Part shown: piece after piece, positions 43,061 through 49,476 of the stretch | How the letters are laid out: every line of letters starts with the position of its first letter | Position numbering within the stretch: the stretch's first letter is position 1 | Source of the DNA: CAZYFH01 sp965197395 | Lineage (GTDB): Bacteria > Acidobacteriota > Vicinamibacteria > Vicinamibacterales > UBA8438 | Assembly: GCA_965197395.1 (NCBI GenBank) | Contig: CBDANB010000005.1 | Location: forward strand, 372,001-436,000 | DNA length: 64,000 bases | Direction of reading: 5' to 3' | The notes under the pieces: generated by a model | What the model saw: the letters and a program-made list of their open reading frames with translations, nothing else | Told to the model about the DNA's origin: nothing | The model's database searches: none | Made by a program: the position numbers and the translations under genes

Positions 43061-44218
43061 ATGAGACGCGTAGCTTGCATCCCCGCACACGTCGCCGCCG
43101 TGCTGCTTGTCATGGCGCTCGGCTGCGCGGCACCGGCCTCTGAACCGGGCGAGACCGGCAGCGGTGCAGAAGCGGCCGGCGTTGACGCCTCTGACGCGCC
43201 GATGATCAGCGCGACCTTCCAGGTCGATCCGTTCTGGCCCAAGGCGCTGCCGAACAACTGGCTGCTCGGCCACGTCATTGGCGTCGCGGTCGACTCGCGC
43301 GATCACATCTGGGTGCTGCACCGGCCGCGGTCGCTGAGCGACAGCGAGCGCGGCGCCGCGCTCGACCCGCCGACCTCGGAGTGCTGCGTGCCGGCTCCGG
43401 CCGTGCTCGAGTTCGACCAGGAGGGCGCCGTCGTCCAGGGCTGGGGCGGCCCAGCCGACAGTTACGAGTGGCCGAACGAGGAACACGGCATCTTCGTCGA
43501 TCACATGGACAACGTCTGGATCGGCGGCAACGGGCAAGGCGACGGCCAGGTGCTCAAGTTCGCGCGCGACGGGACCTTCCTGATGCAGATCGGCAACGCG
43601 GGCCCGCTGAGTGGCAGCAACGACACGACGCGGCTGGGCCGTGCGGCCGACATCGGTGTCGACGCCGAGACCAACGAGGTCTTCGTGGCCGACGGGTACG
43701 GCAACCGCCGCGTCATCGTGTTCGACGCCGACACCGGTGAGTACAAGCGCCACTGGGGGGCATACGGCGAACGACCGGTCGACGGGGATCTCGAACCGTA
43801 CGACCAGCGAGCGGAACCCTCGCCGATCTTCGGCGATACCGTCCACTGCGTGCAGCTCTCCAACGAAGGTCTCGTCTACGTCTGCGACCGGATGAACCAC
43901 CGCCTCCAGATCTTCGAGAAAGACGGCACGTTCGTCCGCGAAGGGTTCATCGGCCGCGCGACCGCGGGAGCCTCGGTGTGGGACGTCGCCTTTTCACCCG
44001 ACACGGAGCAGACGTACCTCTACAACGCCGACGGGGGCAACCATCTGGTCTGGACCGTACAGCACGACTCGTTGGAGACGCTCGGGACGATCGGGCGGCG
44101 CGGACGGATGGCTGGCCAGTTCGAGGCTACGCACTCGCTGGCGGTCGACTCCGCGGGCAACCTGTACGTCGGCGAGACGCTCAACGGCCGTCGCGTACAG
44201 AGGTTCGTGCCGAAGTAG
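43061..44218 (+). CDS. NHL-repeat beta-propeller lipoprotein
   Basis: The product is 385 residues from an ATG 3 bp after GGAGGGG. The lipobox is ALGC. The propeller begins FQVDPFWPKALPNNWLLGHV, a common opening in acidobacterial and proteobacterial secreted NHL proteins. It continues with VIGVAVDSRDHIWVLHRPRS, HMDNVWIGGNGQGDGQVLKF, EVFVADGYGNRRVIVFDADT, GLVYVCDRMNHRLQIFEKDG and NLYVGETLNGRRVQRF. Such proteins resemble the lyase domain of peptidyl-glycine amidating enzymes, but the metal ligands were not traced here. It is the same class as the lipoprotein at 4221. Confidence 0.8.
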   Translation: MRRVACIPAHVAAVLLVMALGCAAPASEPGETGSGAEAAGVDASDAPMISATFQVDPFWPKALPNNWLLGHVIGVAVDSRDHIWVLHRPRSLSDSERGAALDPPTSECCVPAPAVLEFDQEGAVVQGWGGPADSYEWPNEEHGIFVDHMDNVWIGGNGQGDGQVLKFARDGTFLMQIGNAGPLSGSNDTTRLGRAADIGVDAETNEVFVADGYGNRRVIVFDADTGEYKRHWGAYGERPVDGDLEPYDQRAEPSPIFGDTVHCVQLSNEGLVYVCDRMNHRLQIFEKDGTFVREGFIGRATAGASVWDVAFSPDTEQTYLYNADGGNHLVWTVQHDSLETLGTIGRRGRMAGQFEATHSLAVDSAGNLYVGETLNGRRVQRFVPK

Positions 44219-44230
44219 GGGGCGTGCCTC

Positions 44231-44338
44231 GTGGCGCTGCGCGAACGAGGTTTTTCGGAACGCGAGCTCGATGTGATGACGAAAGACAACCCAGCGCGTC
44301 TCCTCGGTCTTCCGGCGGCGAGCCTTTCCGGTGCGTAG
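44231..44338 (+). pseudogene. Metal-dependent hydrolase C-terminal relic
   Basis: Just after the NHL gene, one frame reads VALRERGFSERELDVMTKDN then PARLLGLPAASLSGA and TAG. 'G-F-S-E-x-E-L-D-x-M-T-x-D-N-P-A-R-L-L-G-L' is the closing helix of phosphotriesterase/amidohydrolase-type enzymes. The rest of the gene is absent. It is a short tail left by a deletion or insertion event. Confidence 0.55.
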
Positions 44339-44394
44339 TCGAAGCGGGAGCCAGCAAGCGGGGTTCGCCACACGGCCGGTAAGACTCCCACCTG

Positions 44395-44752
44395 GTCCCC
44401 GCGGCGACCAGCTGGTCGGCGCGCTCCCACAAATCAGCCGAGACTGGCTGGTCCAGCGCGATCCGCGGTACTACGAGAACCCGCAGCAATTCGACCCCGA
44501 CCGTTGGACGGCTGAATTTGAGAACCAGCTCCCGAGGTTGCACCGATCCCTGAGAGGAACCATTTTCCTTTTGGTGGTGGCCCGCGCGTCTGTCTTGGGG
44601 CAGCGTTCGCGATGATGGAGGCAGTCCTCCTGCTGGCCACCATAACCCAGGGATTTCGGTTCCGACTCGTGCCAGGCCATCAGGTTGTTCCACTGTTCTC
44701 AGTGACGTTGAGACCGAAGCACGGCGTGAGAGTCCGACTCACCCAGCGATAG
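44395..44752 (+). pseudogene. Cytochrome P450 3' relic, frameshifted
   Basis: In one frame, RDWLVQRDPRYYENPQQFDP followed by DRWTAEFENQLPR is the P450 segment between the PERF region and the heme loop. A frame change near 44550 leads to HFPFGGGPRVCLGAAFAMME, the heme-binding signature with its cysteine. LLLATITQGFRFRLVPGHQV and LRPKHGVRVRL complete the C-terminus, with stop at 44750. The N-terminal 300 or more residues, including the oxygen-binding I helix and the E-x-x-R motif, are missing. This is a clear decayed P450. Confidence 0.75.
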
Positions 44753-44799
44753 CGACGTCGCCGCTTCGTCCCCAGCGGGACAATGGCCGTGCCGCGGGG

Positions 44800-46794
44800 C
44801 TATTGGTCCGGCAAGCCGAACACGACCAGCCGCTCGTTTCCTCGCGGCTCACCGGTGGCGGGCGCCGAGACGTTGGCCGCGAGGTACTGCTTGCCGTCAC
44901 TCCCCGCATACGTCATGGGGACGGCCCTGACGTTGTAATCGAACGCGGCGGACCACAGTTCCTCACCAGTGCGGGAGTCGAAGGCACGGAACAATCGGTC
45001 GGTGGTGGCCCCGATGAACACGAGCCCGCCAGCGGTGACGATGGGGCCTCCGACACTCGGGCTGCCGACGCGCTGCTTCCCTTCAGGGAGCAGCTCGTTG
45101 ATCCCGAGCGGCGCTTCCCACGCGATTTCTCCAGTGCTCGCGTTGACGGCGAACAGACGCGCCCAGGGCGGCTTGAAGCAGGGCAATGAGCCGAGCCGCG
45201 TGCCGTCGTCGTCAACGATCGGCGCTTCGAACGGTGGTCCAGCCGTACGGACATACGGCACCTGCGTGTCCGTATCGGGACCATACTCCGGGTTCTCGTG
45301 CATCCAGCCGATGACCGGCTGGTCCTTGGAGTTCACGAAGATGAAGCCGAGCTCCGGATCATAGGCGGTGCCTCCCCAGTTCACCCCGCCACTTATCCCC
45401 GGAAACACGAGCGACGGCGAGGTGCCGTCCGCCTGGAGCCGCAACGGCGTATAGGGGCCCTCGTTGTAATAGCCGACCGTGTCCCAGAGCTCACGACAGG
45501 CCGCGGCATGCTCGGCGGTGGTGTCATCGGCAGTCACGATGTCGTCACGTCCGATGCTGACGCGTGCGACCGGCGGAGGCTTGAGCGGAATCGGCTGCGT
45601 CGGCGAATACTGTTCGCCCGGCACGTCCCCCGCGGGCACCGGTCGCTCTTCGACCCCGTGCACGGGCTCACCCGTCTCGCGATTCAGAATGAACATGAAC
45701 GCGGACTTGCCGACCTGCGCGAGCGCCGGAATCCGCTCGCCGTCTCGTTCAATCTCGAACAGGCCGGGCGCGGGGGGGAGGTTGTAGTCCCACAGCTCGT
45801 GGTGGATATTCTGAAAATACCACGCCAGCGCGCCCGTCCGGATATCGATGGCGACAGTCGAGTTCCCAAAGAGGTTGTCGCCGGGACGGTCGCCACCGTA
45901 GAAGTTCGCGCCTGGCCCACTCACCGGCATGTAGACGAGGCCCCGCGCCTCGTCGACGGTGAGCGTGAACGCCCACACGTTGTTCCCGATGCGATCGCGC
46001 CAGCTGTTCCCGCCCCAGGTGTGGTTGCCGAAGTCGGTCTCCTGAGGGATGGTGTGGAACTCCCAGAGGAGCGCGCCGGTCTTGGCGTCGATCGCGCGCG
46101 GAAACGGATTCGATGGTTCTCCGCCGCCCCGGGGCTGATTGAGGTGGGGCGCGATGTGCTCCCCTCCGGGACCGTAGGCGTTCGAGCCGAGCACGAGGAT
46201 GTCGTCGTAGACCACGGGGACGCCGGCGTACGGGATCCGCAGCTCGACTTCACCCTGGTTGCCAAACGTCGGGTCGCGTTCGCCGGTCTCCGCGTCGAGC
46301 GCCACCAGCTTCCAGAGCGTGGTGAAGAAGATGCGGGGCCCGTGCGTCTCGGCTCCCGGCCAGTAGGTCACACCGCGAAACGACGCCAGGCCCTCCGTTA
46401 GCTCATGGCGCCAGATCTCCTCGCCGGTCTCGGGTTCGAGGGCCACGACCCGATTCCCCGCCGCCAGATACATCACACCGTCAACCACGATGGGCGTGAC
46501 CTGCTGAAAGAGCTCCGTCGGACTCGGACCCTCGATGAACCCGTCCTCGGGATGGAACTGATAGGACCAGATCTCTCGCAACGAGCTGACGGTGCGGGTG
46601 TTGATCTGATTCAGGGGCGAATACCGCGTCCCGGCAAGGTCGCGGTTATAGGTCGGCCAGTCGGCGGCGGCACGTCGCTGCGGCTCCTGTGCCACCGGCG
46701 CCAGTACCAAGGCTGACACAATCACTATCGCCGCTGTCACGCCGAGAGCACGAGAGCTGCCGCGGGGGGTACGCATGCCGGTGATGTTTCGCAT
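44800..46794 (-). CDS. PQQ-dependent dehydrogenase, glucose-dehydrogenase-like
   Basis: The product is 664 residues with signal/anchor GVTAAIVIVSALVLAPVAQ. Landmarks are DWPTYNRDLAGTRYSPLNQI, the W-motif opening of quinoproteins, EEIWRHELTEGLASFRGVTY, FHTIPQETDFGNHTWGGNSW, NIHHELWDYNLPPAPGLFEI at the active-site blade, GGVNWGGTAYDPELGFIFVN and GGLVFIGATTDRLFRAFDSR. This layout matches the soluble domain of membrane glucose/quinate dehydrogenase-type enzymes. AGGAG precedes the ATG at 46794 by 9 bp. No cytochrome partner lies beside it. Two palindromic repeats fill the 257-bp gap upstream. Confidence 0.78.
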   Translation of the reverse strand: MRNITGMRTPRGSSRALGVTAAIVIVSALVLAPVAQEPQRRAAADWPTYNRDLAGTRYSPLNQINTRTVSSLREIWSYQFHPEDGFIEGPSPTELFQQVTPIVVDGVMYLAAGNRVVALEPETGEEIWRHELTEGLASFRGVTYWPGAETHGPRIFFTTLWKLVALDAETGERDPTFGNQGEVELRIPYAGVPVVYDDILVLGSNAYGPGGEHIAPHLNQPRGGGEPSNPFPRAIDAKTGALLWEFHTIPQETDFGNHTWGGNSWRDRIGNNVWAFTLTVDEARGLVYMPVSGPGANFYGGDRPGDNLFGNSTVAIDIRTGALAWYFQNIHHELWDYNLPPAPGLFEIERDGERIPALAQVGKSAFMFILNRETGEPVHGVEERPVPAGDVPGEQYSPTQPIPLKPPPVARVSIGRDDIVTADDTTAEHAAACRELWDTVGYYNEGPYTPLRLQADGTSPSLVFPGISGGVNWGGTAYDPELGFIFVNSKDQPVIGWMHENPEYGPDTDTQVPYVRTAGPPFEAPIVDDDGTRLGSLPCFKPPWARLFAVNASTGEIAWEAPLGINELLPEGKQRVGSPSVGGPIVTAGGLVFIGATTDRLFRAFDSRTGEELWSAAFDYNVRAVPMTYAGSDGKQYLAANVSAPATGEPRGNERLVVFGLPDQ

Positions 46795-46829
46795 GGGGGC
46801 GATCTCCTGCGCTCGCGTTTACTGCGTAC

Positions 46830-46878
46830 GTAGCGCAGGCCTTCAGGCCTGCGAGGCACGGCTAAAGCCGTGCCCTAC
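46830..46878. repeat. Two-hairpin palindromic repeat, copy 3
   Basis: This is a 49-bp unit with outer stem GTAGCGC/GCCCTAC (imperfect), inner hairpins AGGCCTTCAGGCCT and CACGGCTAAAGCCGTG. It is followed 32 bp later by another full copy. Confidence 0.85.
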
Positions 46879-46910
46879 GACTGTGCGGCGTACTCGTGTG
46901 TGATGCATTC

Positions 46911-46959
46911 GTAGCGCAGGCCTTCAGGCCTGCGGGCCAGGCTAAAGCCTGGCCCCTAC
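46911..46959. repeat. Two-hairpin palindromic repeat, copy 4
   Basis: This is a 49-bp unit in the same orientation as copy 3, with hairpins AGGCCTTCAGGCCT and CCAGGCTAAAGCCTGG. The second hairpin differs in sequence from copy 3 but keeps complete pairing, a compensatory pattern. Confidence 0.85.
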
Positions 46960-47051
46960 GATTTGGTTACGCACGTGGCTCCGGGGTAGAACCTCAGCCC
47001 TTATACACCGATCTCCAACCCGCGCACGATCCTTTATCGCACGCGTCGCGA

Positions 47052-48545
47052 TCACCAGAGACCCAGGAGGTTCCACCAGAGGCTCCCGACACCCAGCCAG
47101 ATCGTGATGTTCACCACGCTGATGAGGGCGCCGAGCTTCCACCACGTGCCAATCGGCACGTTGCCCGATCCGAAGAGGATGGGAGCCGGCGCGGTGCCGT
47201 AGTGGGTCATCGACGCGCAGAGGTTGCTCATGAAGGCGAGGACGAGCGCCGCCAGGAGCGGCGGCGTTCCAACCGCCAGCGCGAGCACGAGGAAGGGCGC
47301 GTACATGGCGCTGACATGCGCGGTATTGGAGGCGAAGAAGTAGTGGGCGTAGAAGTAGATCAGGCTCAGGCTTAGAAACGCCGGCAGCCAGTGACCGCCC
47401 GGCAGCACGCCGGACACCCGCTCGCTAAACCAGTCCAGCAGGCCCAGCTCACCCAGTTGGGTCGCCATCATGACCAGCACGGCGAACCAGATCAGGGTAT
47501 CCCAGGCGCTCCGTTCATTGAGGATGTCGTCCCACCGCAGGGCGCCGGTGGCCAGCATCGCGCCGACGCCGGCCATGGCCGTGGCCGTGGTGTGGACGCC
47601 AAGGACGTCACCGAAGATCCAGAGGACCAGGAGAAGGATGAACACCGTCAGGAGGATCCGTTCGTCCCGCGTCATGGCTCCCATTTCCCGGAGCCGTTCC
47701 CGGGCCAGCTGCGGGGCCTCGGGGGTCGTCGTGATCTCGGGGGGATAGAGCCGGAAGATCAAGAGCGGCACGAGCAAGAGGCTCAACGCTCCCGGGACCG
47801 ACGCCGCCAGCGCCCAGCGCGCCCAGGTGATCTCCACGCCCTGCTGTGCCGCGAGCTCCGCGGCGAGGGGATTCGCCGCCATGGCGGTGAGGAACATGGT
47901 GCTGGTCACCACGACGCCCTGGTACGCGGTGAACGTGAGGAAGCTGGCGATCCGGCGCTCGGTTCCCTGGGCGGCGTCGCTTCCAAGTGAGGTGCAAAGC
48001 GACTTGAGGATGGGGTAGACGACGCCACCGGCGCGAGCCGTGTTGCTGGGAATCGCCGGTGCCAGGACCAGGTCGGTGGCGACGAGGCCGTAGGCCAGCC
48101 CGAGACTCCTTTTGCCCAGGACTCGCATGAAGTGGTAGGCGATGCGTATCCCGAGCCCTGTCTTGATGAAGGCGGTGGCAATGAAGAAGGCGGCCACCAC
48201 CAGCCAGACCACGGTGCTGCCAAAGCCGGCGGTCGCTTCAGCGATCGTCAGGGTCCCGGAGAGCACCGCGAAAGCCGCCGCCACGAAAGCCACGGCACCC
48301 ATCGGGATGGGACGGAGGATGATCCCGACCATCGTGGCAACGAAGATGGCTAATAGATGCCATGCTCGGGGCTCCACGCCGGATGGGATCGGGACGAACC
48401 AGAGCGCGGTGCCGACGAGGATGACTGCCGCCAGGCGGGCAACTGCGACCCCGGGCTTCTGATCCGTGGTCTGCCCCGGGGCCGTGGCGAGCGACTCGTC
48501 CGGGGGAGGCGTTTCAGGCGGCGGATCGGTCTCCTGTTGCGTCAT
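47052..48545 (-). CDS. DASS-family sodium/anion symporter (SLC13-like)
   Basis: The 497-residue product has a Pro/Glu-rich N-terminal tail, then about a dozen hydrophobic segments. It contains both S-N-T motifs diagnostic of divalent-anion/sodium symporters: LVLAPAIPSNTARAGGVVYP and YFFASNTAHVSAMYAPFLVL. The segments between them include PIPMGAVAFVAAAFAVLSG and STVVWLVVAAFFIATAFIKT. Family substrates are dicarboxylates, citrate, sulfate or taurine-like anions. It sits in the inner membrane. It could import small acids produced by the surrounding periplasmic oxidases, but no shared transcript is visible. A palindromic repeat follows its start region. Confidence 0.85.
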   Translation of the reverse strand: MTQQETDPPPETPPPDESLATAPGQTTDQKPGVAVARLAAVILVGTALWFVPIPSGVEPRAWHLLAIFVATMVGIILRPIPMGAVAFVAAAFAVLSGTLTIAEATAGFGSTVVWLVVAAFFIATAFIKTGLGIRIAYHFMRVLGKRSLGLAYGLVATDLVLAPAIPSNTARAGGVVYPILKSLCTSLGSDAAQGTERRIASFLTFTAYQGVVVTSTMFLTAMAANPLAAELAAQQGVEITWARWALAASVPGALSLLLVPLLIFRLYPPEITTTPEAPQLARERLREMGAMTRDERILLTVFILLLVLWIFGDVLGVHTTATAMAGVGAMLATGALRWDDILNERSAWDTLIWFAVLVMMATQLGELGLLDWFSERVSGVLPGGHWLPAFLSLSLIYFYAHYFFASNTAHVSAMYAPFLVLALAVGTPPLLAALVLAFMSNLCASMTHYGTAPAPILFGSGNVPIGTWWKLGALISVVNITIWLGVGSLWWNLLGLW

Positions 48546-48629
48546 GCAGTGACCTTGAAGCCCTCGGCACCAGGACTCGGTGGGTCTGCGACCGCGGTTC
48601 TAAGACCGGATCTCACTTGTGTTGACCCT

Positions 48630-48678
48630 GTAGCGCAGGCCTTCAGGCCTGCCCGGCGAGGCTAAAGCCTCGCGCTAC
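48630..48678. repeat. Two-hairpin palindromic repeat, copy 5
   Basis: This is a 49-bp unit with a perfect outer stem GTAGCGC/GCGCTAC and hairpins AGGCCTTCAGGCCT and GAGGCTAAAGCCTC. It is the mirror orientation of copy 1 at 1539. It lies between the transporter and the toxin-antitoxin pair. Confidence 0.88.
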
Positions 48679-48721
48679 GACACGCAACACGAGTGAGCTC
48701 CGCGATTAAACCGTGTTCGGT

Positions 48722-49153
48722 TCAGTCGAGCAGATTCACGCCGGTGACGCCAAAATGACTGGCTCCCGCGAGCATGTGGCGGTCGTTCGTGTAGACCTCC
48801 GTGAACCCGAACGCGCGGGCGCACGTGAGGTGGAGCGCGTCGCCCGTGTGTAGAAACGTGCGGGCCGGTAGTCGTCGCACCCGATCGCAGGCGTCGCGCA
48901 CTAGGTCGGTCGTCACGGGGAGCCAGCGCCACACGGCGTTCTGCTCGTCCTCCTCGAACTCCTGGAAGATCACGCGCGCTTCCCGCGCCGTCAAGTGATC
49001 CTCCCAGCGATGTCGCTGGACGATGCAGGTGAACTCGAGACGGCCGAAGTCAGCAGAGCAGAGCCCTTGAGCCTGCTGCGCGAGCTGGCGGACGCGGTCA
49101 GCGCCCGGTTCGTTGAGATAGCACTTGGCGATGTAGGCCGCGTCGAAGTACAT
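48722..49153 (-). CDS. vapC: VapC-like PIN-domain toxin
   Basis: The 143-residue product is a complete PIN nuclease: first acidic residue in MYFDAAYIAKCYLNEPGADR, a Glu in SADFGRLEFTCIVQRHR, LHTGDALHLTCARAFGFTEV with the third acidic residue, and YTNDRHMLAGASHFGVTGVN with the fourth. VapC toxins cleave RNA when released from their antitoxin. The start ATG overlaps the antitoxin stop (TGATG). Transcription order is antitoxin then toxin, as usual. The start is fixed by that overlap. Confidence 0.85.
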   Translation of the reverse strand: MYFDAAYIAKCYLNEPGADRVRQLAQQAQGLCSADFGRLEFTCIVQRHRWEDHLTAREARVIFQEFEEDEQNAVWRWLPVTTDLVRDACDRVRRLPARTFLHTGDALHLTCARAFGFTEVYTNDRHMLAGASHFGVTGVNLLD

Positions 49154-49392
49154 CAGCCTCGGTCTCGCAACTCCGACTGATAGGTCGCCGAATCGGTGGA
49201 CAGACGGGTCCGCTTGCGGATCCGCTTTTCGCGGTCCGGCAGGGGCCGGCCCAGCTGTGAAAGATCCAGGGGCTGGAGTGCGGCAACTTCACGGCCACGA
49301 TCGGTGACCACCACCGGTTCCTTTGCGGCGTGACGCACCCACCGTCCGGTGGCCAGATGTAACTCGCGGATGGTGATCGTCTTCACGTGCAC
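49153..49392 (-). CDS. vapB: Antitoxin of VapBC-like pair (Phd/YefM type)
   Basis: The 79-residue product begins MHVKTITIRELHLATGRWVR and continues EPVVVTDRGREVAALQPLDL, the Phd/YefM 'prevent-host-death' fold that binds DNA and pairs with PIN toxins in many phyla. The C-terminal 35 residues are charged (DREKRIRKRTRLSTD) and would wrap the toxin. No clear operator palindrome was found upstream. It is translationally coupled to the toxin gene. Confidence 0.8.
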   Translation of the reverse strand: MHVKTITIRELHLATGRWVRHAAKEPVVVTDRGREVAALQPLDLSQLGRPLPDREKRIRKRTRLSTDSATYQSELRDRG

Positions 49393-49476
49393 ATTGTGTC
49401 ACATCTAGGAAGGGGCGCGCGTCGTCCGCAATGCACCGCCGGTTGTTTCAGATCAGTCCTTGCGAGCGTTGGATCG

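Noticed and set aside
44331..44615. 94-codon frame as an independent small gene
   Set aside because: Its middle matches P450 sequence and the heme loop continues in another frame, so it is part of a P450 relic.
46830..46959. Paired hairpins as Rho-independent terminators
   Set aside because: No T-tract follows either hairpin, and identical elements occur inside coding sequence and upstream of genes.
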